Assembly (NCBI RefSeq): GCF_014196745.1 | Contig: NZ_JACIEH010000001.1 | Location: 1,302,001 to 1,366,000 of the forward strand | DNA: 64,000 nt | Direction: 5' to 3' | DNA from: Sphingomonas kyeonggiensis | Lineage (GTDB): Bacteria; Pseudomonadota; Alphaproteobacteria; Sphingomonadales; Sphingomonadaceae | Part shown: piece after piece, positions 44,639 to 53,119 of the stretch | How the letters are laid out: the number at the start of each line of letters is the position of its first letter | How positions within the stretch are numbered: the first letter of the stretch is position 1 | The notes under the pieces: generated by a model | Seen by the model: only the letters and a program-made list of their open reading frames with translations | Database searches by the model: none | What the model was told of the DNA's origin: nothing | Translations under genes and position numbers: made by a program

Positions 44639-45300
44639 GCGCGGCCTGGGCAGTCGTCGATGCCTATGTCGACGCGCATCTGATCGCCGAGGATGATGCG
44701 CTCGCCGCGGCGCTCGACCATAACGAGGCGGAGGGGTTGCCGCCGATCGACGTCTCGCCGGCGCAGGGAAAGCTGCTCCGGCTCTATGCGCGGATGATCG
44801 GGGCGCGGCGGATACTCGAGGTGGGCACGCTCGGCGGCTACTCGACGATCTGGCTCGGCGGCGCGCTGCCGGCGGACGGGCAATTGGTGACGCTCGAGCT
44901 CGAGCCACATCATGCCGAGGTGGCGCGGGCCAACCTCGCCCGGGCCGGTCTCGCCGATCGCTGCGAAGTGCGCGTCGGGCCGGCGGTGGACAGCCTGGGC
45001 GCGATGATCGCGGGGGACGAAGGCCCGTTCGACCTGGTGTTCATCGATGCCGACAAGCCGAGCAATGTCGCCTATCTCCAGGCAGCGCTGATTCTGACCC
45101 GGCCCGGCAGTCTGATCGTGGTCGACAATGTGATCCGCGAGGGCAGAATCCTCGACAGCGCCAGCACCGATCCGAGCGTGGTCGGCACCCAGGCGCTGTT
45201 CGACGCGGTCGCCGCCGAGCCGCGCCTCGACGCGACGGCGATCCAGACGGTGGGCAGCAAGGGGTGGGACGGGTTTCTGCTGGCAGTGGTGCGCGGCTGA
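44635..45300 (+). CDS. SAM-dependent O-methyltransferase, COMT-like
   Basis: A 221-residue class I methyltransferase (Methyltransf_3/catechol O-methyltransferase type). The SAM motif is RILEVGTLGGYSTIWL near residue 58, the acidic second motif LELEP near 84, and the metal/substrate motif FIDADKPSN near 140 with VVDNVIREG. Metal-dependent methylation of a vicinal diol or a small phenolic is likely. The only start in frame at the right place is TTG (44635), overlapping the ABM stop (TTGA). Residue numbers assume that start. Confidence 0.9.
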   Translation: MSAAWAVVDAYVDAHLIAEDDALAAALDHNEAEGLPPIDVSPAQGKLLRLYARMIGARRILEVGTLGGYSTIWLGGALPADGQLVTLELEPHHAEVARANLARAGLADRCEVRVGPAVDSLGAMIAGDEGPFDLVFIDADKPSNVAYLQAALILTRPGSLIVVDNVIREGRILDSASTDPSVVGTQALFDAVAAEPRLDATAIQTVGSKGWDGFLLAVVRG

Positions 45301-45322
45301 GGCTTGGGCTAAGGCGGCCAGG

Positions 45323-46009
45323 ATGACCGACCTTGATGAAGACGGCCTGCCGCCGCTCGACCCGAATTTCGCCGACCAGTTCGTGCGCGACATGCGCCGG
45401 CCGCGGTGCCAGCTCTACCTGATCTCGCCGCTCGACGTGACCGGGGCTTTCCCCGAAAGACTGAAGCGCGCGCTCGGCGCCGGGCCGGTGGCTGCCTTCC
45501 AGTTCCGCGTGAAGGGCGTGGACCAGCACGAGGCGGCGCGCCTGGCCGAGCCGCTGCAGAAGATCTGCGCCGATGCGGACGTGGCCTTCATCGTCAACGA
45601 CGATGTCAGCCTCACCAAGCGCCTGGGCGCCGATGGCGTGCATCTGGGCCAGGAGGACGGCGATCCGCGCGAGGCGCGTTCGGAGCTGGGTCCGCAGGTT
45701 CAGATCGGCGTGACCTGCCACGACAGCCGCCATCTGGCGATGGAAGCGGGTGAGGCGGGGGCCGATTATGTCGCGTTCGGCGCTTTCTATCCGACGGCGA
45801 CCAAGGAAACCCGCCACCGCCCCGAACCGGTGATCCTCAGCTGGTGGTCGGCGCTGTTCGAGCTGCCCTGCGTCGCGATCGGCGGGATCACGCCCGACAA
45901 TGCCGCGCCGCTGGTCAAGGCAGGGGCGGACTTCCTTGCCGTGTCCAATGCCGTGTGGGGCGGGGACGAGGAAGCCGCGGTGAAGGCGTTCGCGGAGCTG
46001 CTGAACTAA
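45323..46009 (+). CDS. thiE: Thiamine phosphate synthase
   Basis: A 228-residue TIM-barrel enzyme joining HMP-diphosphate and thiazole phosphate to thiamine monophosphate. FQFRVKG (diphosphate Arg/Lys) lies near residue 57, FIVNDD near 89, GADGVHLGQED near 100, YVAFGAFYPTATK near 150 and AIGGITPDN near 183. The N-terminus has about 25 extra hydrophilic residues. Other thi genes are not adjacent. It transfers in the same direction as the O-methyltransferase, 22 bases downstream. Confidence 0.92.
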   Translation: MTDLDEDGLPPLDPNFADQFVRDMRRPRCQLYLISPLDVTGAFPERLKRALGAGPVAAFQFRVKGVDQHEAARLAEPLQKICADADVAFIVNDDVSLTKRLGADGVHLGQEDGDPREARSELGPQVQIGVTCHDSRHLAMEAGEAGADYVAFGAFYPTATKETRHRPEPVILSWWSALFELPCVAIGGITPDNAAPLVKAGADFLAVSNAVWGGDEEAAVKAFAELLN

Positions 46010-46017
46010 CTCCCAAT

Positions 46018-46094
46018 CGTCATCCCGACGAAAGTCGGGATCTCGTGCCGTATGGCGCCTTCGCCTGAGATCCCGGCTTTCGCCGGGATGACGG
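46018..46094. repeat. REP-like inverted repeat, family A copy 6
   Basis: CGTCATCCCGACGAAAGTCG ... CCCGGCTTTCGCCGGGATGA with a short 20-base centre. It lies 8 bases after the thiE stop, where it could end transcription. Confidence 0.85.
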
Positions 46095-46169
46095 GAGTGG
46101 GCGAACGGAAACAAACCCCGAGTTCCACCCGTTGTTCTTGCGGAACATGATCTGCAGGAGCTTGATTCG

Positions 46170-47177
46170 GTGCGGAAAATTCTTGGATTTGCGGCTTGTC
46201 TCGCCTGTGCCTCGCTCGGTCCCGCAGCCAGCGGGCAGGCGGGAACTTCCAGCAGGCCGCCGATCGACTATTCTGTCCTGCATGCCCAGGTGATCCTCGA
46301 TCATCTCGGCTTCTCGCCGGGCATTCTCGACGGGCGCGAGGGGCAGTCGCTGACCGCGGCGCTCAAGGGCTTCCAGGCTTCGCGGGGGATGCCGGCCAGT
46401 GGCAAGCTCGATCCCGCCACGCTGCGTGCGCTGGCGCCCTATGCCTCGCTGCGCCCGGTGCGCAAGCTTACCCTCGACGCGGACACGCTGAAGGGGCCGT
46501 ACGTCAATCCGATCCCCAGGGACCCGGAGAAGCAGGCGAAGCTGCCCTCGCTCGCCTATACAAGGCCGCTCGAGAAGCTGGCCGAGATGTTCCACACCAC
46601 GCCCGAGGTGCTGGTGGAGCTCAATCCGGGCGGTGGGGCGATCCGGCCGGGCGCCGAGTTCGTCTTCCCCAACGCGCTGCCCGCCTCGCGCGACTATCCG
46701 GCCGACATCAAGCCCGAATGGCGCCGGACGCTGAACGACCTGAACGTCGAGGCCAAAGTGCCCGAGGCGGATCACATCGTCGTCGACAAGAGCGAGAAGG
46801 TGCTCAAGGTGCTCGACAAGCAGGACCGGCTCGTCGCCCAGTTCAGCGCGACGATGGGCAGCGAGCACGATCCGCTGCCGATCGGCACCTGGAAGATCAA
46901 CGGGGCGGACACCAACCCGAAGTTCCACTACAACCCCAAGCTGTTCTGGGACGCGAAGAAGGGCAGTGACCCGGCGATGCTGCCGCCGGGGCCGAACGGC
47001 CCGGTGGGGGTGGTGTGGCTCGATCTCTCCAAGGAGCATTACGGCATCCATGGCACGCCCGAGCCGCAGACGATCGGGCGGACCGAGAGCCATGGCTGTA
47101 TCCGCCTGACCAACTGGGACGCGGCGCGGCTGGCGCTGATGGTCAAGCCGGGCACCAAGGCGGTGTTCCAGGAGTAG
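46170..47177 (+). CDS. L,D-transpeptidase with peptidoglycan-binding domain
   Basis: A 335-residue exported protein. The signal peptide is near the start (ILGFAACLACASLGPAAS). A PG_binding_1-like domain is at about 32-90 (LHAQVILDHLGFSPGILDG, LKGFQASRGMPASGKLDPAT) and the YkuD catalytic domain at about 200-335, with HGTPEPQTIGRTESHGCIRL and nucleophile Cys310. It makes 3-3 peptidoglycan crosslinks or attaches proteins to the wall. The start is GTG with GGAG upstream. An M23 peptidase gene follows by 5 bases, giving a wall-remodelling pair. Confidence 0.92.
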   Translation: MRKILGFAACLACASLGPAASGQAGTSSRPPIDYSVLHAQVILDHLGFSPGILDGREGQSLTAALKGFQASRGMPASGKLDPATLRALAPYASLRPVRKLTLDADTLKGPYVNPIPRDPEKQAKLPSLAYTRPLEKLAEMFHTTPEVLVELNPGGGAIRPGAEFVFPNALPASRDYPADIKPEWRRTLNDLNVEAKVPEADHIVVDKSEKVLKVLDKQDRLVAQFSATMGSEHDPLPIGTWKINGADTNPKFHYNPKLFWDAKKGSDPAMLPPGPNGPVGVVWLDLSKEHYGIHGTPEPQTIGRTESHGCIRLTNWDAARLALMVKPGTKAVFQE

Positions 47178-47182
47178 GGCAG

Positions 47183-47782
47183 ATGCTCGTCTGGGCGAAG
47201 CGAATCGGCTGGGGACTGGGCGTGCTGCTGGTACTGCTGGCAGCGGGGTTCCTGTCGCTGGTGCGGATCACGGTGCAGCCGGCCACGCCGCTCGCCCGGC
47301 CGGTTTTGGGCGCGGGACAGTCCGTGCCGGCGGCGGGCGGCGAGGATCCGGCGGCGCTGATCATCCCGGTGGAGGGTGTCGCCGCGCGCCAGCTCAGCGA
47401 CACATGGGGGCAGAGCAGGGGCAATGGCACGCGCGAGCATCATGCGATCGACATCATGGCCCCTCGTGGTACCCCGGTTCTCGCCGCCGCATCGGGCACG
47501 GTCGAGAAGGTCTTCGAGAGCGTGAACGGCGGGCATACGCTCTATGTTCGTACCCGCGACGGGACCACGATCCATTATTACGCGCATCTCGACGCCTGGC
47601 TGGTGGCCGAGAAGGCCGCGGTGCGCCAGGGCGAGCAGATCGCCACCGTCGGCAATACGGGCAGCGCGTCGGGCGCCGCGCCGCACCTGCATTTCGAGAT
47701 CAAGCTCATGCAGCCGGGCGAGGGCTGGTGGCAGGGGCAGAATATAAACCCTTATCCGCTACTGCGGAACATCGCGCAGTGA
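47183..47782 (+). CDS. M23 family metallopeptidase (LytM)
   Basis: A 199-residue protein with one N-terminal membrane anchor (WGLGVLLVLLAAGFLSLV) and a periplasmic LytM domain. Zinc ligands appear as His-x3-Asp in EHHAIDIM near residue 87 and His-x-His in APHLHFEIK near 171. Such enzymes cut peptidoglycan cross-bridges, or regulate amidases if inactive; the ligand set here looks intact. The ATG at 47183 has AGGGCAG upstream and follows the L,D-transpeptidase stop closely. Confidence 0.9.
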   Translation: MLVWAKRIGWGLGVLLVLLAAGFLSLVRITVQPATPLARPVLGAGQSVPAAGGEDPAALIIPVEGVAARQLSDTWGQSRGNGTREHHAIDIMAPRGTPVLAAASGTVEKVFESVNGGHTLYVRTRDGTTIHYYAHLDAWLVAEKAAVRQGEQIATVGNTGSASGAAPHLHFEIKLMQPGEGWWQGQNINPYPLLRNIAQ

Positions 47783-47784
47783 TC

Positions 47785-47855
47785 CGTCATTGTCGAGGAA
47801 GCCGGGATCTCGCACCGCAAAGGGACAGCGTGCGGCACGAGACCCCGGCTTTCAC
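47785..47855. repeat. REP-like inverted repeat, family A copy 7 (degenerate)
   Basis: A decayed element, CGTCATTGTCGAGGAAGCCG ... GACCCCGGCTTTCACC, right after the M23 stop. The centre keeps CGGCACGAGA as in copies 2 and 3. Confidence 0.65.
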
Positions 47856-47868
47856 CGCTGCAGATGAC

Positions 47869-47897
47869 TTGCCGAAGACGCTGCGCGCGGCTAAAGG
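47869..47897 (+). promoter_or_regulatory. Promoter of efp
   Basis: TTGCCG (47869-47874), 17-base spacer, TAAAGG (47892-47897), about 40 bases before the efp ATG. The same boxes and spacing precede nuoA. Confidence 0.5.
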
Positions 47898-47936
47898 CGC
47901 CCGCTCAGCTCTTTCTCAGTTCCATAGGTCTCGACC

Positions 47937-48500
47937 ATGAAGATCAGCGGCGTGGACATCCGTCCCGGCAACATCATCGAATATGAAAACGGCATCTGGC
48001 GTGCCGTGAAGATCCAGCACACGCAGCCCGGCAAGGGCGGTGCGTACATGCAGGTCGAGCTCAAGAACCTGCGCGACGGCCGCAAGAACAACGTCCGTTT
48101 CCGCTCGGCGGAGACGGTCGAGCGCGTGCGCCTCGACACCAAGGACTTCCAGTTCCTGTTCGCCGAGGGTGACGTGCTCACCTTCATGGACAAGGAAACC
48201 TACGACCAGACCACGCTGCCGCGCGACCTGCTCGGCGACGCGGCTGCCTTCCTGCAGGACGGCATGGATGTGGTGATGGAGCTCTATGACGAAGAGCCGA
48301 TCAGCGTGCAGCTGCCCGACACGATCGAAGCGACGATCGTCGAGGCCGATGCGGTGGTGAAGGGCCAGACGGCCTCGTCGTCGTACAAGCCGGCCGTGCT
48401 CGACAATGGCGTGCGCATCCTGGTGCCGCCGCACATCGCTTCGGGTACCCGTATCGTCGTCGACGTGTACGAGCAGACCTACGTTCGCCGCGCGGACTGA
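47937..48500 (+). CDS. efp: Elongation factor P
   Basis: A 187-residue tRNA-mimic translation factor that relieves ribosome stalling at polyproline. The KOW-like domain I carries QPGKGGAY, with Lys33 at the tip that meets the peptidyl-tRNA; in enteric bacteria this Lys is beta-lysylated, but no epmA/epmB is seen here. Domains II and III follow normally and the chain ends [16 protein letters not shown]. Translation of the Pro-Ala tail of NuoC nearby would be one client. A family B repeat follows. Confidence 0.96.
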   Translation: MKISGVDIRPGNIIEYENGIWRAVKIQHTQPGKGGAYMQVELKNLRDGRKNNVRFRSAETVERVRLDTKDFQFLFAEGDVLTFMDKETYDQTTLPRDLLGDAAAFLQDGMDVVMELYDEEPISVQLPDTIEATIVEADAVVKGQTASSSYKPAVLDNGVRILVPPHIASGTRIVVDVYEQTYVRRAD

Positions 48501-48513
48501 TTGAACTTTCCTG

Positions 48514-48656
48514 GCCCTCTCCCGCTTTCGCGGGAGAGGGTTGGGTGAGGGCCTTCTTCTTCCCTTGAGCAAGCGCCGATCGCGCGGAAGAAGAAGGCCC
48601 TCACCCTCCCATCGCTAAAGCGATGGGCCCCTCCCTCTCCCGCAAAGGCGGGAGAG
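48514..48656. repeat. Intergenic inverted repeat, family B copy 3
   Basis: GCCCTCTCCCGCTTTCGCGGG hairpin, GGTTGGGTGAGGGCC, a central CTTCTTCTTCCC paired with its inverse GGAAGAAGAAGG, then CCCTCACCCTCCC and the closing hairpin. It lies between efp and suhB. It is the longest of the three copies. Confidence 0.85.
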
Positions 48657-48677
48657 GTGTTTGCGTGGAGCATTGCC

Positions 48678-49493
48678 TTGGTTTCGCATTCCGGCCTCAT
48701 CACCGTCATGGAGCGCGCCTGCCGCAAGGCCGGTCCGCGCCTGCGTCGCGACTTCAACGAGGTCCAGCACCTCCAGGTCAGCCGGAAGGGCCCGGCGGAC
48801 TTCGTCAGCATCGCCGACAAGCGTGCCGAGGACACGCTGATCGAGGAACTGCAGAAGGCGCGTCCGGACTGGGGCTTCCTGGTCGAGGAGCGCGGCGAGA
48901 TCGCCGGCGATCCGGACAAGCCGCGCTGGATCATCGATCCGCTCGACGGTACCAGCAACTTCCTCCACGGCATCCCGCATTTCTGCATCTCGATCGCCGT
49001 CGAGGATCCGCGCGGCGCCCAGGGCAAGCCCGAGGTGACGCACGCCTATATCTACCAGCCGATCACCGACGAGAGCTTCTGGTCGGAAAAGGGCCGCGGC
49101 GCCTGGCTGCAGGACCAGCGCCTGCGCGTCTCGGCGCGCCGTCACCTCGACGAGGCGCTGATCGCGACGGGCATCCCGTTCCTCGGCCATGGCAATTTCG
49201 CCGAGTGGAGCCGCATCTTCGGTGCCGTCGCGCCGGAAGTGGCGGGTATCCGCCGGCTGGGCGCGGCTGCGCTCGATCTGGCCTGGGTCGCCGCGGGCCG
49301 CTTCGACGGCTTCTGGGAATCGGACCTGAAGCCCTGGGACGTCGCCGCCGGCATGCTGCTGGTGAAGGAAGCGGGCGGCTTCGTGACCGACTACCGCGGC
49401 CAGGACCTGGCGCGCGAGCGCAACCAGTATCTCGCGGCCAATGACGTGCTGCACTCCAAGCTGCACAAGCTGGTAGCGAACTCGTTGCGCTGA
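48678..49493 (+). CDS. suhB: Inositol monophosphatase family protein
   Basis: A 271-residue Mg-dependent phosphatase. It has the metal motif FLVEERGEIAGD near residue 73, WIIDPLDGTSNFLHGIPHF near 90 and the C-terminal WDVAAGMLLVKEAGG. It hydrolyses inositol or similar sugar phosphates; SuhB proteins also assist rRNA transcription. The likely start is TTG at 48678 (VSHSGLITVMERACRKAG after the initiator), with TGGAG 7 bases upstream; the GTG at 48657 lies in the repeat element. A textbook terminator follows. Confidence 0.9.
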   Translation: MVSHSGLITVMERACRKAGPRLRRDFNEVQHLQVSRKGPADFVSIADKRAEDTLIEELQKARPDWGFLVEERGEIAGDPDKPRWIIDPLDGTSNFLHGIPHFCISIAVEDPRGAQGKPEVTHAYIYQPITDESFWSEKGRGAWLQDQRLRVSARRHLDEALIATGIPFLGHGNFAEWSRIFGAVAPEVAGIRRLGAAALDLAWVAAGRFDGFWESDLKPWDVAAGMLLVKEAGGFVTDYRGQDLARERNQYLAANDVLHSKLHKLVANSLR

Positions 49494-49530
49494 GCGCTGC
49501 CCCTATAAAACAATGCATTTCAAAGGATTT

Positions 49531-49554
49531 ACCCGGCCATGTTGCCGGGTTTTT
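49531..49554 (+). terminator. Rho-independent terminator after suhB
   Basis: ACCCGGC-CATGTT-GCCGGGT, a perfect 7-bp stem followed directly by TTTTTCC, 38 bases after the suhB stop. Confidence 0.9.
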
Positions 49555-49577
49555 CCGTTTGGGCCCTGCGCGGACTT

Positions 49578-49594
49578 ATTGCGAGTGATTCTCA
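49578..49594 (+). promoter_or_regulatory. Candidate iron-response (Fur-like) motif upstream of nuoA
   Basis: ATTGCGAGTGATTCTCA, an imperfect dyad (TGCGA-N5-TCTCA). It matches the motif before the siderophore receptor at 6643. It lies 14 bases upstream of the -35 box of the nuo promoter. Inference from similarity only. Confidence 0.35.
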
Positions 49595-49607
49595 GGGGTT
49601 AGAACCC

Positions 49608-49636
49608 TTGCCGCACTCGGCTCATCGTCCTAAAGC
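49608..49636 (+). promoter_or_regulatory. Promoter of the nuo operon
   Basis: TTGCCG (49608-49613), 17-base spacer, TAAAGC (49631-49636), 38 bases before the nuoA start, matching the efp promoter in boxes and spacing. Confidence 0.5.
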
Positions 49637-49673
49637 CCCCGTCAGATTCCGCAGTCGCGAGAAGAGAAGGCCA

Positions 49674-50063
49674 TTGGTCGACCTGTCACAATATCTGCCG
49701 ATCCTGTTGTTCCTCGGGGTCGCTCTCGCGCTTTCCAGCGCCTTCGTGTTCCTGCCCATGCTGGTCAGCCGGCTGACGGGCTCGCACAAGCCGACGGAAG
49801 CCAAGCTCAGCGAATATGAGTGCGGCTTCCCCGCGTTCGAGGATTCGCGCAGCCAGTTCGACGTGCGTTTCTACCTCGTCGCGATCCTGTTCATCATCTT
49901 CGATCTCGAAGCCGCGTTCCTGTACCCATGGGCTGTGTCGGTGTTCAAAATGGGCACCGTCGCCGCCAGCTGGACCGCCTGGATTTCGATGATGGTCTTT
50001 ATCGGCGAGCTCCTGCTCGGCCTTGTTTACGCCTGGAAGAAGGGAGCACTCGAATGGGAGTAG
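49674..50063 (+). CDS. nuoA: NADH-quinone oxidoreductase subunit A
   Basis: A 129-residue membrane subunit of complex I with three helices. The conserved loop [25 protein letters not shown] carries the quinone-site residues of ND3/NuoA (seen in two pieces YECGFPAFE and [12 protein letters not shown]). The start is TTG at 49674 behind AGAGAAGG; no ATG is available in the right place. It is the first gene of the operon nuoA-M. The 3' end overlaps nuoB by 10 bases. Confidence 0.93.
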   Translation: MVDLSQYLPILLFLGVALALSSAFVFLPMLVSRLTGSHKPTEAKLSEYECGFPAFEDSRSQFDVRFYLVAILFIIFDLEAAFLYPWAVSVFKMGTVAASWTAWISMMVFIGELLLGLVYAWKKGALEWE

Positions 50064-50626
50064 AACTCACCCAGTCGTCGCCCCTGCCGGGCAGCGGCCT
50101 GATCGGTGCGCCGCCGCCGGGAACCTTGCCCGACGTCGGTTTCCTGAACGACATCAATGCCGAGATCGGCGACAAGGGTTTCCTGGTCACCTCGACCGAG
50201 GAGCTGTTCCAGTGGGCCCGCACCGGCTCGCTGTGGTGGATGACCTTCGGCCTGGCGTGCTGCGCGGTCGAGATGATCCACGTCAACATGCCGCGTTACG
50301 ACATGGAGCGCTTCGGCGCCGCGCCGCGCGCATCGCCGCGCCAGTCGGACGTGATGATCGTCGCCGGTACGCTGTGCAACAAGATGGCTCCGGCGCTCCG
50401 CAAGGTCTATGACCAGATGTCGGAGCCGAAGTACGTCATCTCGATGGGCAGCTGCGCCAATGGCGGCGGCTATTACCACTATAGCTACAGCGTCGTGCGC
50501 GGCTGCGACCGGATCGTGCCGGTGGACATCTATGTCCCCGGGTGCCCGCCGACCGCCGAGGCGCTGCTCTACGGCGTGATGCAGCTCCAGCGTAAGATCC
50601 GCCGCGTCGGGACGATCGAACGATGA
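50054..50626 (+). CDS. nuoB: NADH-quinone oxidoreductase subunit B
   Basis: A 190-residue peripheral-arm subunit that binds iron-sulfur cluster N2, the last electron donor to quinone. Cluster cysteines appear in [10 protein letters not shown] (tandem Cys), [15 protein letters not shown] and [11 protein letters not shown]. The ATG at 50054 lies within the end of nuoA, so translation is coupled. The N-terminal ~35 residues are variable. Confidence 0.95.
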   Translation: MGVELTQSSPLPGSGLIGAPPPGTLPDVGFLNDINAEIGDKGFLVTSTEELFQWARTGSLWWMTFGLACCAVEMIHVNMPRYDMERFGAAPRASPRQSDVMIVAGTLCNKMAPALRKVYDQMSEPKYVISMGSCANGGGYYHYSYSVVRGCDRIVPVDIYVPGCPPTAEALLYGVMQLQRKIRRVGTIER

Positions 50627-51549
50627 GCGCGGTGAAGACCTCTGCTCCTCGCTTTGCGTCGAACGAGGGTGTGATCGACGCGGCCAAGGCTGCGCTCGGC
50701 GACATCCTGCTGTTCTCCGAGGACAGCGTCGGCGAAGTGAACCTGGTGCTCGACCGTGCCCGCGTCGTCGAGGGGCTCAAGCTCCTGCGCGATACGCCGG
50801 GCCTCGAGTACCAGCAGCTCATGGAGATCGCCGGCGTCGACTATCTCGACCGCGAGGAGCGGTTCGAAGTGGTCTATTGCCTGCTCAGCCTGACGCGGAA
50901 CCACCGCATCAAGGTGAAGGTGACCACCGACGAGGAAAAGCCGGTCCCCAGCGTCACCGGCGTCTGGCCGGTCGCGGGCTGGCTCGAGCGCGAAGTGTAC
51001 GACATGTACGGCGTGCTCTTCTCGGGCAACACCGACCTGCGCCGCATCCTGACCGACTATGGTTTCGTCGGGCATCCGCAGCGCAAGGACTTCCCGCTGA
51101 CGGGCTATGTCGAGCTGCGCTACTCGGAAGAGGCGAAGCGCGTGGTCTATGAGCCGGTCAGCCTGGCCCAGGATTTCCGCAACTTCGACTTCATGAGCCC
51201 GTGGGAAGGCGCGAAGTACGTGCTGCCGGGCGACGAGAAGGCGGCTGCTCCGGCGGCGCCGGCTCCCGCGCCTGCACCGGCCCCTGCGCCCGCACCGGCT
51301 CCGGCCCCCGCGCCGCAACCCGAGGCCAAGGGTGCGCCGACTCCGCTGACCGCGGACGAGATCCGCAAGCCGACGCCGGCCGCCAAGCCGACCAAGGCGA
51401 AGGCGACCACGCCCAAGACCAGCGACAGCACCGCCGACACCGGCGCCGGCAAGTCCGGTCCCGAGGCCGGCCCGGCGGCCGCCGATCCGGACGTGGTCAA
51501 GAAACCCCGCAAGCCGCGCGTCAAGAAGACGCCGGAGGGTGAAGCGTAA
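50623..51549 (+). CDS. nuoC: NADH-quinone oxidoreductase subunit C with long Pro/Ala/Lys tail
   Basis: A 308-residue protein, about 100 longer than usual. Residues 1-204 are the normal 30-kDa subunit ([27 protein letters not shown], in pieces, and [17 protein letters not shown]). From about residue 205 follows a low-complexity tail: a run of Ala-Pro dipeptides, then a Thr/Lys/Ala-rich stretch ending [16 protein letters not shown], strongly basic. The tail is in frame and the stop overlaps nuoD by one base, so it is real coding sequence. It may be disordered and project from the peripheral arm. Start overlaps nuoB stop (ATGA). Confidence 0.94.
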   Translation: MSAVKTSAPRFASNEGVIDAAKAALGDILLFSEDSVGEVNLVLDRARVVEGLKLLRDTPGLEYQQLMEIAGVDYLDREERFEVVYCLLSLTRNHRIKVKVTTDEEKPVPSVTGVWPVAGWLEREVYDMYGVLFSGNTDLRRILTDYGFVGHPQRKDFPLTGYVELRYSEEAKRVVYEPVSLAQDFRNFDFMSPWEGAKYVLPGDEKAAAPAAPAPAPAPAPAPAPAPAPAPQPEAKGAPTPLTADEIRKPTPAAKPTKAKATTPKTSDSTADTGAGKSGPEAGPAAADPDVVKKPRKPRVKKTPEGEA

Positions 51550-52784
51550 TGGCTGAATATCTCGACGAGATCGAAGGCGTCATCGACGGCGGCAAGCCGG
51601 AAAAGGGTGACACCGAGATCGCGAACTACACGATCAACTTCGGCCCGCAGCACCCGGCGGCGCACGGCGTGTTGCGCCTGGTGACCGAGCTGGACGGCGA
51701 GATCATCGAGCGCATCGATCCGCACATCGGCCTGCTGCACCGCGGCACCGAGAAGCTGATCGAGTACAAGACCTACACCCAGGCGCTGCCGTATTTCGAC
51801 CGGCTCGACTATTGCTCGCCGCTGGGCATGGAATACAGCTATGTGCTGGCGGTCGAAAAGCTGCTCGACCTCGAGGTTCCGCTGCGCGGCCAGTACCTCC
51901 GCGTGTTCTTCGCCGAGCTGACCCGCATCTGCAATCACATGCTGAACCTCGGTTCGCACGTGATGGACGTCGGCGCGATGACGCCGAACCTGTGGATGTT
52001 CGAGATCCGCGAAGACTGCATGAACTTCCTGGAGCGTGCCTCCGGTGCGCGCATGCACTCGAACTGGTTCCGCGTCGGCGGCGTCCGCCAGGACGTGCCG
52101 CTCAAGCTGCTGACCGACATCGCCGAGTGGCTCGACACGCGCCTGCCGCGCCTGTTCGGCGACGCGATCAGCCTGGTCGCCGAGAACCGCATCTTCAAGC
52201 AGCGCAACGTCGACATCGCGATCGTCAACCGCGAGGACGCCGTGGCCTGGGGCTTCTCGGGCCCGATGATCCGCGGCGCGGGCATCCCCTGGGACATCCG
52301 CAAGTCGCAGCCCTATGACGTGTACGACCGGGTCGAGTTCGACATCCCGGTCGGCACCCGCGGCGACTGCTATGACCGGTTCATGGTCCGCGTCGAGGAA
52401 GTCTATCAGTCCGCGCGCATCATGAAGCAGTGTCTGCAGCAGATGCCGGAGGGCCCGGTGCTCACCCTCGATCGCAAGGTCGCGCCGCCCCGTCGCGGCG
52501 AGATGAAGCAGTCGATGGAAGCGCTGATCCACCACTTCAAGCTGTTCAGCGAAGGCTATCACGTGCCCGCGGGCGACGTGTACGTCGCGACCGAGAGCCC
52601 GAAGGGCGAGTTCGGCGTGTATCTGGTCTCGGACGGCAGCAACAAGCCGTATCGCTGCAAGATCCGCCCGACGGCGTTCAGCCACCTGCAGGCGATGGAC
52701 TTCATGTCGCGCGGCCACATGCTCGCCGACATCACCGCCATCCTGGGTGCGCTCGACATCGTGTTCGGCGAGTGCGACCGGTGA
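51549..52784 (+). CDS. nuoD: NADH-quinone oxidoreductase subunit D
   Basis: A 411-residue 49-kDa subunit that forms the quinone pocket with NuoB. It has [15 protein letters not shown] near residue 32 (quinone His), [12 protein letters not shown] and the C-terminal [14 protein letters not shown]. It is not fused to NuoC, as in most Alphaproteobacteria. The start overlaps the nuoC stop (TAATG) and the stop overlaps the GTG of the following non-nuo gene. Confidence 0.96.
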   Translation: MAEYLDEIEGVIDGGKPEKGDTEIANYTINFGPQHPAAHGVLRLVTELDGEIIERIDPHIGLLHRGTEKLIEYKTYTQALPYFDRLDYCSPLGMEYSYVLAVEKLLDLEVPLRGQYLRVFFAELTRICNHMLNLGSHVMDVGAMTPNLWMFEIREDCMNFLERASGARMHSNWFRVGGVRQDVPLKLLTDIAEWLDTRLPRLFGDAISLVAENRIFKQRNVDIAIVNREDAVAWGFSGPMIRGAGIPWDIRKSQPYDVYDRVEFDIPVGTRGDCYDRFMVRVEEVYQSARIMKQCLQQMPEGPVLTLDRKVAPPRRGEMKQSMEALIHHFKLFSEGYHVPAGDVYVATESPKGEFGVYLVSDGSNKPYRCKIRPTAFSHLQAMDFMSRGHMLADITAILGALDIVFGECDR

Positions 52785-53119
52785 GCGCCGACCGCATCGC
52801 CATCGCGCACGAGATGATCGCGCACTACAATGCGCAGGATGCCGACGCCTATGTCGCGCTGATGACAGACGGTGCCTGCGAGGCAGGCTATCGCGGCGCA
52901 GTGCTGCGCGAGGGCAGGGAAGGCGTGCGCGCGGGCCTGAAGGCGATGTTCGCCGAATTCCCGCAGAACCGCGCCGACATCCTGAGCAGCTACAAGCTGG
53001 GCGACACCGTGGTGCTCCACGAGAAGGTCGCGCGCTCGCCGGAGAGCGAGCCGTTCGAGGTTATGTCCATCTATTCTTTCGCCGACGACCTGGTCGATCG
53101 CGTGGAGTTCATTCGTTAA
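52781..53119 (+). CDS. NTF2-like (SnoaL-type) protein inserted in the nuo operon
   Basis: A 112-residue protein with an NTF2/SnoaL-like cone fold ([20 protein letters not shown] at the start, [19 protein letters not shown] at the end). It has no signal peptide or metal motif. The start is GTG overlapping the nuoD stop and its TAA overlaps the nuoE ATG, so it is tightly embedded between core subunits. It is not a known complex I subunit. Its role is unknown; candidates are a steroid-isomerase-like enzyme, a small binding protein or an assembly helper. Confidence 0.85.
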   Translation: MSADRIAIAHEMIAHYNAQDADAYVALMTDGACEAGYRGAVLREGREGVRAGLKAMFAEFPQNRADILSSYKLGDTVVLHEKVARSPESEPFEVMSIYSFADDLVDRVEFIR

